This document shows positions 12,822 through 21,503 of a stretch of 29,559 nt of DNA, in pieces (within the stretch, counting starts at the first letter, position 1; every line of letters begins with the position of its first letter). The translations under genes and the position numbers were made by a program. The notes beneath the pieces are model-generated. The model ran no database searches and had not been told where the DNA came from. It worked only from the letters and a program-made list of their open reading frames with translations. The DNA comes from JBFWVJ01 sp050246795 (lineage in GTDB: Bacteria > Patescibacteriota > Gracilibacteria > JAUYGZ01), in the NCBI GenBank assembly GCA_050246795.1, contig JBFWVJ010000012.1:1-29559 (forward strand), given 5' to 3'.

Positions 12822-14471
12822 ATGGTCGCACGTTTCTCCCCTTGGCACTCCTTCAACGAGTTCTTTGTTTCGATTGTGTACTTTGTGCAGGGTTCTGCCG
12901 GACTCACTTCGATTGCCATGGCGATCATCCTCCGAGAACAAATGGGATTGGATTTTTACCAAATGGGCCTTATCGGAGTCGCGAGCACCCTTCCCTGGAG
13001 TATCAAGCCTTTGTTTGGACTCCTCACCGACTTAGTTCCGATCGGGAAGTTTCGACGAAAACCTTACTTGCATATCGGACCCTTGTTGGGATTTTTAGGG
13101 TATCTCGTCATCGGATTGTACGGAACCAGTTTTGAAATCTTTTTCCTGGCCCTTATTTTTGCCAACTTGGGATTGTCTCTGACCGATGTGGCGACCGATG
13201 GTTTTGTGGTCGAGGAATCGGATTGCAGCAATGCCGCTCGTATCCAGGGGATTACTCAAGCCTCCATCCGCGTGGCAGCCTTTGTCACTTCTTTTTTCTC
13301 TGGTCTTTTGATTTATGCGGAAATCTTCACCCCGCATCAGATGTTCCTGCTCCTGGCCTGCTTCCCGCTGATGACCTTTGTGGCGTCGTTCTTCATTCAT
13401 GAAAAAAAGGCCGATTCTTGGACCTTGTTTGAATCAAAACCTGAAGAATCTGTCTCCGTTGAAAACACCTTGGAATACTACCAAACCAAAAAAGTCGACC
13501 TCTCGATTTTCAGCCCGGGGTATATCGCGACCTTGGTGACGATCTTTGTCTTGATCGTCCTGAACCTGGTGTTTGGTTCCCAGCTCGATGGGTTCTTACA
13601 GGCGAATGCTCCTTGGTTCGCTCGGATGTATGTTTCCATTCTTTTGTGGGTTCTGTTTGGTCTCTGGATGGTTTCCTATTTTAGGAAGCTGAAAAGGCTG
13701 AACCTGACCAGCTCGATGATTTTTGTGGCGATTCTGTTTATTTTACTGTGGAGGATTAATCCCGGCACGGGAAGCAGCACCTTCTTCTATTTGAAGGACA
13801 CTCTCGGGATCGACGAAAAAACCCTCGGATTTATTGATACTATTTCTCAAGTCGGCTCGATCGTCGGGGTTCTTTTAGCCGTGAAAATCTTTGATAAAAT
13901 CCGTTTGAAAAAACTGCTCTTTGGAACGGTGTTGATTGCCGCTGTGTATGGGCTTTCTAGTTTTGGCGTGACCTATCCTAGCTGGGGCGAATGGATCGGA
14001 GGGGCCCCCGTTTTTTCTTGGCTGGGGTCTCTGATCGCTGTGCCGGTCTACTTTTTTGACAGCCTCTTCAACCTGCTCTTTGTGGGCGAAGCCTTTGCCA
14101 ATCCTGTGACCACCGCTTTCAGCTTGAGCAGCATGGAGCGGTACCTCTTCCTCCAGTCGATCATCGGTGAATTGGTGTTCATGATTGCCTACATCCCTCT
14201 GCTCAAATTTGCGGTTCTGATTACTCCAAAGAAAGCGGAAGCCACCAACTTTGCCATTATCACCAGTATCATGAATGTAGGGTTGGCGATCTCCACCTGG
14301 CTGTCCGGCTACCTCTATAATTTCTTCATGGGAAGGTACTATCCCGATCTTCCGGTGACGACCATTCAGGTCGACGTGATCAACGTCTTGATTTGGATCA
14401 ATATCCTCACCACACTCACCTGTTTGCTGGTGCTCCCGTTCCTCAAAACGGAAGAGTTTGTGAAGGAATGA
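12822..14471 (+). CDS. BT1/folate-biopterin-type MFS transporter
   Basis: This is a polytopic membrane carrier of 549 residues with about twelve to fourteen hydrophobic segments. The N-terminal half has STLPWSIKPLFGLLTDLVPIGKFRRKPY and SLTDVATDGFVVE, which match the BT1 family (kinetoplastid biopterin, plant and cyanobacterial folate transporters) rather than generic MFS exporters. Bacterial members are common but mostly without known substrate, so the folate or pterin role is inference. The ATG at 12822 follows an AT-rich stretch without a clear Shine-Dalgarno. The gene ends in TGA, which supports the standard code. A possible promoter for the following SLH gene begins 22 bp after its stop. 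Confidence 0.8.
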   Translation: MVARFSPWHSFNEFFVSIVYFVQGSAGLTSIAMAIILREQMGLDFYQMGLIGVASTLPWSIKPLFGLLTDLVPIGKFRRKPYLHIGPLLGFLGYLVIGLYGTSFEIFFLALIFANLGLSLTDVATDGFVVEESDCSNAARIQGITQASIRVAAFVTSFFSGLLIYAEIFTPHQMFLLLACFPLMTFVASFFIHEKKADSWTLFESKPEESVSVENTLEYYQTKKVDLSIFSPGYIATLVTIFVLIVLNLVFGSQLDGFLQANAPWFARMYVSILLWVLFGLWMVSYFRKLKRLNLTSSMIFVAILFILLWRINPGTGSSTFFYLKDTLGIDEKTLGFIDTISQVGSIVGVLLAVKIFDKIRLKKLLFGTVLIAAVYGLSSFGVTYPSWGEWIGGAPVFSWLGSLIAVPVYFFDSLFNLLFVGEAFANPVTTAFSLSSMERYLFLQSIIGELVFMIAYIPLLKFAVLITPKKAEATNFAIITSIMNVGLAISTWLSGYLYNFFMGRYYPDLPVTTIQVDVINVLIWINILTTLTCLLVLPFLKTEEFVKE

Positions 14472-14493
14472 TGAAGAGAATCGGAAAAAACTC

Positions 14494-14521
14494 TTGCGGG
14501 ATTTTCAAGCCTTGTTAGATT
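14494..14521 (+). promoter_or_regulatory. Possible promoter of the surface-protein operon
   Basis: TTGCGG (14494-14499), a 16-bp spacer and TAGATT (14516-14521) precede the SLH gene start at 14548 by about 27 bp. Both boxes are moderate matches. Confidence 0.35.
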
Positions 14522-14547
14522 CAGGCAGAGTTCTTCTTTTTTTTGCT

Positions 14548-15699
14548 ATGAAAAAATTCGTAGGGTCTCTTGTCGTGGCCGGTCTTCTGTTCGCTCCCCA
14601 TCATGCGCTGGCTGGTTTTTCTGATATTCGTGCTGGATCTCAACTGGAGTCCTATGTTGAGCACTTGGTCGAACAGGGCATCATCTCCGGCTATCCCGAC
14701 GGGAGCTTCAAACCGGAACGAACCATCAATCGGGCTGAGGCGCTCAAGATAATTTTTGAAACCATTGAAGGACAGCTGGAAGCTGGAACGGATTCAGGAT
14801 TTCCAGACGTGCCGAAGAATGAATGGTATGCGCAGTACGTCACCACCGCGAAGAAGAAATCGATCGTCGGCGGGTATCCGGATGGGACTTTTAAACCCAC
14901 CCAAGAAGTGAACCGGGCGGAATTCATCAAGATGGTGATGAGCGCTCTTCCATTTTTTAACACCACTCCAAAGGACAAATCCGTCGCCATCCAACAGTAC
15001 TCCGACGTCTATGATCTCTGGTACACCCCTTATGTCAGCGCGGGACTTCAGCTGGGATTTCTCAGCAAGACCAGTGAATTGAAACCCACTGCCCCCATGC
15101 AACGTCAGGCCGCGGTGGAGATCATCTACCGCATTTCAAAGTACTTGGAAGAAAATCCTTCTTCGCTTGCGCAATCCGATATTCCTTATGTCCCTGAGGA
15201 ATCCTTCACCATCTCAGATCCGAGCAAAATATGGTATCAACCCAGTCCGAAGCTTGGTCCGGATCAGATGGTGGTAAAAAGAGACATCAATCGAACGGAA
15301 GTTTTTCACAAATTGCACGGCTATAATCTCGATCTTCCCGAACTACTCGACGTGAATGCTTTTGAAAGGACTGATTATATAACCGATCTCAAATCAGCTG
15401 ATGAATGCATTACCTCGGTGGCGTTTAATGCAGGAGAAACGGTCGAGCAAACCTATAAAAGCATTATCAATCCGGAAAGCTACATGGTCCCTTATATCGA
15501 CGCCCAGCTGATCCCGCTTCCTCAATACAGCCGTATTAAGGCCTATCATGTGAAAATTATTTGGGAGGATGATGACTGGGAAACCTACATCGTTGAAGTG
15601 CCAAATGGCACTTTGGAGATCATTCTTGGAGCGTATGAGTACGATCGCTGTGCGAAAAAATATCCAGCGATGATTTTAAGTGGAATGACCATTCGATAA
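14548..15699 (+). CDS. Secreted protein with three N-terminal SLH domains
   Basis: SLH domains anchor proteins to cell-wall or surface polymers. From ATG 14548 the 383-residue product has a clear signal peptide (MKKFVGSLVVAGLLFAPHHALA). Three SLH repeats follow: GFSDIRAGSQLE..GYPDGSFKPERTINRAE, FPDVPKNEWYAQYV..GYPDGTFKPTQEVNRAE, and YSDVYDLWYTPYV..ELKPTAPMQRQAA. The C-terminal 180 residues match nothing I recognise; they contain two Cys (DECITS and YDRCAK) and are probably a folded extracellular domain. The frame is open 18 codons further upstream, but the signal peptide fixes the start. The stop is 6 bp before the next gene, so they are surely cotranscribed. Confidence 0.9.
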   Translation: MKKFVGSLVVAGLLFAPHHALAGFSDIRAGSQLESYVEHLVEQGIISGYPDGSFKPERTINRAEALKIIFETIEGQLEAGTDSGFPDVPKNEWYAQYVTTAKKKSIVGGYPDGTFKPTQEVNRAEFIKMVMSALPFFNTTPKDKSVAIQQYSDVYDLWYTPYVSAGLQLGFLSKTSELKPTAPMQRQAAVEIIYRISKYLEENPSSLAQSDIPYVPEESFTISDPSKIWYQPSPKLGPDQMVVKRDINRTEVFHKLHGYNLDLPELLDVNAFERTDYITDLKSADECITSVAFNAGETVEQTYKSIINPESYMVPYIDAQLIPLPQYSRIKAYHVKIIWEDDDWETYIVEVPNGTLEIILGAYEYDRCAKKYPAMILSGMTIR

Positions 15700-15705
15700 T
15701 TTTTT

Positions 15706-18700
15706 ATGAAAAGACTCTCATTATTCGTCACGGTCATCATAGGGGTAGGTTTGAGCTTGAGAGCTCCTTTGAGCTTGGCTGATTCGATTATTCTTTTTCC
15801 ACTCCCTTTGGGGAAACACAGGGTCACGAGTGGATACGAAGACCATCACCAACGACTGAACACAGCCCACAAAAGCTTGGATTTCCAAGTGGCAGAAATT
15901 CCCGAATCCGTGTTGGGTGAGCTGACGCAAGAAATCCGCGAAAAAGGGGCTCGATGCTACAGCTATGGAGCGCCAGTGCTGGCAGCAAGACCTGGAAAAG
16001 TCATTTATCTAGAAGACTGGGTTGAGAAATACAGAGACAAGTCTTATGGCAATTATGTAAAAATAGAGCACGAAGATGGTTCGGTGGCTCTGTATGGGCA
16101 CATGATTAAAGACTCCGTACAAGCTTATGTGAAGGTTGGCGAAGAGGTGGCGGCCGGGCAGATTTTGGGTCTCATGGGGGCAAGCGGCACCATCATTACC
16201 TCCCTTCCAGATTGTAATAATGATGTGCCCGCAGGAACTCATCTGCATTTCGAGGCGAGAAATTATCCAGGAGGGGTGATGGAGCCCCTTGGCGATCCTC
16301 AGAATAAAAATATTCAAAACGGACAGATATTGACGTCCAATACCACGGCTCTGGATCCAAAGAATGTCTATAGCCAGTTTCACCTGCGGAAGTACCCTTA
16401 TATTCTCAGACTTGAGAAAGTCTATTCCGTGACCCCGCTCCGCGCCGTCTCTGGTTCTTCGGTTCGATTTGAATTGAAAGGGGAGTCATTTTCTGAAAGA
16501 TCAACCCTTCGTCTTCCTTTTTGCAGCACCCAAAGCTTTCAGTTCGTCGATGAACAAACAGCAGCGATCGATTGCCAGGTTTCAGGGAGCGGATTGAAAG
16601 AGGGCACCTTTCCGAATGCTGACCAACCGGAGGGCATTTTGAAATACCAGGTTGAACTCTCTTCTGAATCCATTGGTAGTCCCAGTATCTCGGAAGTGAA
16701 TTTCATTACCGCCAAGCCTGGAGAATGGATGGAGTTTCACGTCCGTGGAAAAAACTTGGCCGGTAATCTCGCTGTCGATGTGAGTTCGCGAAATTTTTCG
16801 GATGATGAAGGACATTGCGAAGGCTCGTTTTCGTTCCTGAGTCCGGGAAGCATCAAATATCGCTGCCAGCTTCCGTTGAACCTGGGTCCCGTGCAGCAAC
16901 GAAATGACCAGCCGTTCACGGTCACGGTTTCTCAAGATGGACAGGTGTTGGGCAGCAAGTCGTTTGACATCAATTATGGGATCTCAGCCGTCGACCTCCT
17001 GCCAAGAACAGCCCTGTATTACACTCCTACCCGCTTCACCATCAGCGGCAAGAATGTTCACCGGACCACCGTGTTTTACATCGAAGGATGCGACAAGAAA
17101 GACCTGAATATTCTTTCTCAGAAATACGATGAACTGGTGCTGGAATGCTTCATTCAGCCCAAGCCAGGAACAGACTTGGCAACCATCAACGGCAAGACCT
17201 TTTCCCATGTCTTCCTGTTTAAAACTCAGTCCAGATACAACGAAAAAGGTGAGAATGTTTTTGATGACGAAGAAGACCGATCCCACGTCGTGGTATCAGG
17301 ATTTATCGATGTGACCTATGACAAAGCAGAAAGGATCGAAGCGATTTCCCCTGCAGAGGCCATCATCGGGAAGCCGACGGTGTTCACCGTCACGGGGAAA
17401 AACCTCCCGTACGGGGACGAAGATCCGAAGTTGTATTCGGTCTGGCTGGAGCACTGCTCCGCGGGGAACAAAAAGCTAGAAGTGATTCCTGACAGCTACA
17501 CTCCTTATGGCTTTGATTTTCAGTGCGTGCCAGCGTTCAGCACTTCGCTGAAGAGCGGGAGTAGTGATTTTGAGATCACCAAGGTCTTGGAAAGATGTGA
17601 TTCGATCCTGGAGCAGAACTGGACCGAGGTCGAAAAAAATCAGGCTTTGGAAAAATGCTATGAATCGGATAACAGGGCCGTGAAGCAGAGTATGTGGGGC
17701 TACTTCGATCAGTTTTTTGCTGCGCTAAGCCCACGAAAACTTCATGTCAAAAAAGCCGAAGACCAGAACAAGGTGCTCGTGTCGGAACAGTCCGTTCGAT
17801 TTGTCAGCGCGCTCTATGATTTCATTCAGCACGAAGAAGCGTTCCAGTTTCAGTATGAACGGGAAGATGGCGACTATGTCATCAATGGCCCTGCGGTGGT
17901 GAACAAGGTGCTGGCAGGAGAGATCACTCGCAAGAACCGCCACCAAACGATCACCGTCCTCGGCGAAAATCTGCCAAGAAGCCTGGAATTGATTTCCGAA
18001 GAATGCGCGCAGATCGCTATCACTTATGGCAGCTCAGAGAATTTTGAATTTGTTTGTCTGCTGAAAAAAGTTCCGATCCAGGAAATCCGCATCATTGATC
18101 GCGAGAAACAGTCAGAATTGAGCAGGACCTATACCGACTTGATCGAAGTGTATGAGGCCAAGGCATTCAAGGATGAGGATGCGGCGATGCTCCACCTGAC
18201 CGGAGTGAACCTCTCGCCGAACCTGCGGATGGAATCTTCCACGTGCTTGAATTTCCGACCCGGTCGGGAACCCAGCTCGACGGAAATGGTTTATTCCTGC
18301 GATTTGTCAGTCGGCCTTTTCACATCGTCTGAGAATGTGGATCTTCGCGTCACCAGTGCCGATGGCATTTTGCTCTTTGACGGAGTGGTCAAGATTCAGG
18401 ATCAGCTTCCTTTGCTCGTGAAGGACACCCCTTCATTCCCCACTCCATCATCTGCGCCTCCTCCTACTGAGCCGGATTCTACTGAACCAGAGGTAAGCGT
18501 ACGACTGGCGAACGAACCCCTCTTTGAATCCCCCCTCATCACGCTGGTGTGTGAGGCTTCCGATGACGACGCCTTCTTTCTCGGCGAATGCCGCATGTCC
18601 TCGGATTTTATCCGTGAGGCTTTTGTAAATGCCTCGTATGACAAGCAGGTCCGATTGGCCGTGATGGAGGGCAGTTTTGACACCCGACTCGGGAAAGCCG

Positions 18701-20208
18701 TCGATGATTTCGCGGCGGACAAACTCCTGGGACTGAAACTGAATCCCGCTTCTGGGAATGGGCTGATCATTCTCGATATCGATGATCAAAGCCTACTGAT
18801 GAATGGCGAAGTGAAGGCCATTGGTTTTGACGCCAGCGAAGTCCTGGGGTTCCCGTTTGCTTTTGACCTTTATGATTACTCCGGGCAACTCATCGTGACC
18901 TATCCGTATTTCGATGTGAATAAGACCCGTGAGAAAAGTAAGATCGTCTTTGGCATTGGCCAGGTGCCGGGTGAACACATTACCCTCTTCAAAAAAGAAT
19001 CGGATGAATTGAAAAAGAAGATTGAAGAAAATATGAGGGCGATCAATGCCGGGTTGAATAAGAAGAAGATTGAGATTGGGGCGAAGTTGATCGGATCGAT
19101 TGAGAATAGCACGCTGAAAAAGCTGGCCAGAACGAGCTACATTAAAGTGTTAAAAGCGCTTGAGATCGTTCCGGAGGCGGTCGGGTTCTATGACAACTTT
19201 GATTTCATCGCCAAAGGGAAGTTGAAGAGCGAGCCTTTCCGACCGCCGAGTTGGCCGGAAGAATCATCTTGGGGAGTGGAGGCGAACTTAGCAACCGTCG
19301 ACATTGATTTCATTGCCAAGGAGGGCAAGCTGAAGCTCAAAGGCGATGCCTTGAACAGCCTCTCGATTTTGAACAATGATATCTTGAAAGCCGATCGGGG
19401 CCTGATCAATTTGGGGATTACCGTCGCACTGAAGGAAGATGATGGACGCATCGACCTCGACCAGGTCGAGGTACGCCTGCCGGGCGACTTCGCGTCCGCG
19501 AAGGCCGATGCCCACGTGGTACATCTGTTTAAACCCAGCGACCTGAGTATCTCGGGAAATATTGAATCGCACATCGGCATTGGTCCGTTTCAACTGGCTC
19601 AAGCCGGTGCTGGCTTTCTCTATGATCCGAATCTGGAATACATGATCGGCTCACAAAAAACCCTGGGGCTGCTTCAGCTGGAATCGCAAATGAAGATGGT
19701 CGCCTTGTTGCTTTCCGGAAAAGCCGTCTTTACCCTCCCTGAACGTCAGGAGCTGGTGATGGATATTGGCGGATCTCTGGACCTCGATTTCTTGGGCTTC
19801 AACCAGCGTTTGACGGATATTCTTGGCCGGGGCCGAATCAGCTCCCAGCGTATGGGTGGTTGCTTTAATTCTGAAACGGCTGAGGTGGTGATCAAAATCC
19901 CCTATTACGCCAAGCTGCCCATGCTGGCCATTACCAGCGAAGATACCATTACCATTCAAGGAGGATTCAGCGCTAACGCGCAGATTAATTTCGATGAAGA
20001 TGATACCCAGCTCGGCTATTTCGCCATGAGCGGCCAAGCGATCGATGACTCTCGGATCGGTTTCCGCTATGATGCGGAAAAAAATTGGTTTTCATCGTTC
20101 TCAGTCTATGAAGACGTCTGTCATGATGTTCCTGAAAAATCTTTCTTGGAAAATGTCCTGCCTCGCATGAAGCAACATGAATCCTCTCAACTCGCGTCGT
20201 CCTTTTAG
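15706..20208 (+). CDS. Giant secreted M23-peptidase-like protein with Ig-like repeats
   Basis: The 1,500-residue product has a signal peptide (MKRLSLFVTVIIGVGLSLRA...SLA) and then an M23 (LytM-type) metallopeptidase domain, residues about 35-190. Zinc ligands are visible in HKSLD (His55, Asp59) and GTHLHF (His179, His181), with the extra YGHM (His132). The active site looks complete, so it may cut peptidoglycan cross-bridges. Residues about 220-900 are five or six Ig/IPT-like repeats with a recurring F-x-V-x-G-x-N-L motif (FHVRGKNL, FTISGKNV, FTVTGKNL, ITVLGENL, LHLTGVNL) and paired cysteines. A Pro/Ser/Thr linker (about 905-925) leads to some 570 residues I cannot assign, with helical segments near 1,100-1,140. 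It is flanked by SLH-protein genes 6 and 17 bp away, which suggests a three-part surface assembly. Confidence 0.88.
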   Translation: MKRLSLFVTVIIGVGLSLRAPLSLADSIILFPLPLGKHRVTSGYEDHHQRLNTAHKSLDFQVAEIPESVLGELTQEIREKGARCYSYGAPVLAARPGKVIYLEDWVEKYRDKSYGNYVKIEHEDGSVALYGHMIKDSVQAYVKVGEEVAAGQILGLMGASGTIITSLPDCNNDVPAGTHLHFEARNYPGGVMEPLGDPQNKNIQNGQILTSNTTALDPKNVYSQFHLRKYPYILRLEKVYSVTPLRAVSGSSVRFELKGESFSERSTLRLPFCSTQSFQFVDEQTAAIDCQVSGSGLKEGTFPNADQPEGILKYQVELSSESIGSPSISEVNFITAKPGEWMEFHVRGKNLAGNLAVDVSSRNFSDDEGHCEGSFSFLSPGSIKYRCQLPLNLGPVQQRNDQPFTVTVSQDGQVLGSKSFDINYGISAVDLLPRTALYYTPTRFTISGKNVHRTTVFYIEGCDKKDLNILSQKYDELVLECFIQPKPGTDLATINGKTFSHVFLFKTQSRYNEKGENVFDDEEDRSHVVVSGFIDVTYDKAERIEAISPAEAIIGKPTVFTVTGKNLPYGDEDPKLYSVWLEHCSAGNKKLEVIPDSYTPYGFDFQCVPAFSTSLKSGSSDFEITKVLERCDSILEQNWTEVEKNQALEKCYESDNRAVKQSMWGYFDQFFAALSPRKLHVKKAEDQNKVLVSEQSVRFVSALYDFIQHEEAFQFQYEREDGDYVINGPAVVNKVLAGEITRKNRHQTITVLGENLPRSLELISEECAQIAITYGSSENFEFVCLLKKVPIQEIRIIDREKQSELSRTYTDLIEVYEAKAFKDEDAAMLHLTGVNLSPNLRMESSTCLNFRPGREPSSTEMVYSCDLSVGLFTSSENVDLRVTSADGILLFDGVVKIQDQLPLLVKDTPSFPTPSSAPPPTEPDSTEPEVSVRLANEPLFESPLITLVCEASDDDAFFLGECRMSSDFIREAFVNASYDKQVRLAVMEGSFDTRLGKAVDDFAADKLLGLKLNPASGNGLIILDIDDQSLLMNGEVKAIGFDASEVLGFPFAFDLYDYSGQLIVTYPYFDVNKTREKSKIVFGIGQVPGEHITLFKKESDELKKKIEENMRAINAGLNKKKIEIGAKLIGSIENSTLKKLARTSYIKVLKALEIVPEAVGFYDNFDFIAKGKLKSEPFRPPSWPEESSWGVEANLATVDIDFIAKEGKLKLKGDALNSLSILNNDILKADRGLINLGITVALKEDDGRIDLDQVEVRLPGDFASAKADAHVVHLFKPSDLSISGNIESHIGIGPFQLAQAGAGFLYDPNLEYMIGSQKTLGLLQLESQMKMVALLLSGKAVFTLPERQELVMDIGGSLDLDFLGFNQRLTDILGRGRISSQRMGGCFNSETAEVVIKIPYYAKLPMLAITSEDTITIQGGFSANAQINFDEDDTQLGYFAMSGQAIDDSRIGFRYDAEKNWFSSFSVYEDVCHDVPEKSFLENVLPRMKQHESSQLASSF

Positions 20209-20225
20209 TTCTTTATCTCCATCGT

Positions 20226-21338
20226 ATGTTTATTGATCTTCCCCTTCCCCCACCTGCCGTCGTGCAAGTCGTTGAAGAGTCCTCAGAGGGAGCAGGTTTA
20301 GGCGCCTTTTGGGATGTCACCGGCTGGACTTTTGTCATCCCGATGCTCGAAGGGAATCAGCCATATATGGGGAATAATCCTTTGGTGGTACTGGATAAGG
20401 ATGGGAACGAAGTCGAAATAGGTGAGAATTCCTACAAGGTCCCAGGGCTGTTGGAATACAAGAATCCGGATTACTTCATTATCATGGACGAGCCGGCATT
20501 TCTAGCTTCGGGGTACAAGATCGCTTTAAAAAAAGGGGCAAGTGACGTCATCTTGGGGATTGCTTCCTATACGGAAGAACAAGAGATCACGAATGAATTT
20601 CAAGTGAGCAATGTTTCTTCCGTCCCAAATATTCTCAATCTTGAGAAAGTGAAAGAAGAGGGCACGTTATTGCTGGAAGCGACAGAGATAGCTTCGATGA
20701 AGACGGAAGTGAATGAGATCAATCGCGACGATCTCCGAGTGGAAGCGGAAGTTTCTTCGGAAGAACTCAAGATCCCCGAAAAACCAAAGATGATCGAATT
20801 CGCGGATGTAAAATCCCCGCTGCTTCGCGAGGCGATTTCTTATCTGGTCGAAAAAGGCATTATTAACGGTTATCCAGATGGCACCTTTCAACCTGATAAG
20901 GTCATCAATCGCGCCGAAACCTTGAAAATTGTTTTTGCAAGTGTTGGCGTTTCACCAAAACTGCCTTCGAACATGAGCCCGTTTTCAGATGTCGATGAAA
21001 ATGAATGGTATTTCCCTTATGTCGTTACCGCCAAGTTTGAGGGAATCATTCAGGGGTATGAGGATGACACCTATCGCCCCACGAGCGCAGTGAACAAAGT
21101 TGAATTCCTGAAAATCGCCCTCTCCGCCCAATTCTTCTTCCGCCCCTCGAGCGGTAGCTACTCCTCCGCCTTGAAACAGTTCTCGGATCTCGATAAGTCC
21201 CAATGGTACATGCCCTATGTGAACTATGCTGTGGAACACGAGTATTTGGATGATACGACCAAATTCAAACCCACCGAAGGCATGACCCGCGGGGAAGCGG
21301 CGATGATTATTTATCGGATCTTGAAGGAACAGGAATAA
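20226..21338 (+). CDS. Protein with three C-terminal SLH domains
   Basis: This is the third gene of the surface operon, 370 residues from the ATG at 20226. The N-terminal 190 residues are unassigned (GLGAFWDVTGWTFVIPMLEG, followed by a compact beta-like segment and an acidic linker). Three SLH repeats then close the protein: FADVKSPLLRE..GYPDGTFQPDKVINRAE, FSDVDENEWYFPYV..GYEDDTYRPTSAVNKVE, and FSDLDKSQWYMPYV..KFKPTEGMTRGEA. The layout mirrors the first SLH protein of the operon, which carries its repeats at the N-terminus. No signal peptide starts at this ATG. The frame stays open back to a TGA at 20178 and reads a hydrophobic VVLLVLYL just upstream, without a standard start codon, so the 5' end is uncertain. 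A strong terminator follows. Confidence 0.85.
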   Translation: MFIDLPLPPPAVVQVVEESSEGAGLGAFWDVTGWTFVIPMLEGNQPYMGNNPLVVLDKDGNEVEIGENSYKVPGLLEYKNPDYFIIMDEPAFLASGYKIALKKGASDVILGIASYTEEQEITNEFQVSNVSSVPNILNLEKVKEEGTLLLEATEIASMKTEVNEINRDDLRVEAEVSSEELKIPEKPKMIEFADVKSPLLREAISYLVEKGIINGYPDGTFQPDKVINRAETLKIVFASVGVSPKLPSNMSPFSDVDENEWYFPYVVTAKFEGIIQGYEDDTYRPTSAVNKVEFLKIALSAQFFFRPSSGSYSSALKQFSDLDKSQWYMPYVNYAVEHEYLDDTTKFKPTEGMTRGEAAMIIYRILKEQE

Positions 21339-21349
21339 CCGCGGCAGGC

Positions 21350-21407
21350 ACCGCACCTCGTAGAGACGCGATTAATCGCGTCACTACGGGGTGCGGTCAC
21401 GTTTTTT
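21350..21407 (+). terminator. Terminator of the surface operon built from a P4 palindrome
   Basis: The stem is accgcacc (21350-21357), cgtag (21359-21363) and the self-complementary gacgcgattaatcgcgtc (21365-21382), then ctacg (21384-21388) and ggtgcggt (21390-21397), interrupted only by single mismatches. It is followed by cacg and six T (21402-21407). It starts 12 bp after the last operon gene. The centre is the same palindrome found inside purL. Confidence 0.85.
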
Positions 21408-21423
21408 GAACATTTCCCCTCTT

Positions 21424-21471
21424 CACAGATTCGAATTTTCAAATCCATGAAGAGAGGACAATCAGGACTGA
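21424..21471 (-). repeat. 3' element downstream of nhaA (shared with nhaB)
   Basis: On the minus strand, gtcctgattgtcctctcttc is followed by atggatttgaaaattcgaat and ctgtg. The arms cttca/tgaag and gatt/aatc form an imperfect hairpin. A 48-bp stretch matches the copy at 22980-23025 at nearly every base. Its first 15 nt (tcagtcctgattgtc) are exactly complementary to a segment of the nhaA leader (22826-22840). Confidence 0.75.
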
Positions 21472-21503
21472 TCCTTTTTGCCTCCCCAATTAGTTTGTTG
21501 AAT

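Noticed and set aside
14460..14475. Alternative genetic code with UGA as glycine
   Set aside because: UGA terminates the BT1 transporter at the expected length, and conserved genes elsewhere show no internal UGA.
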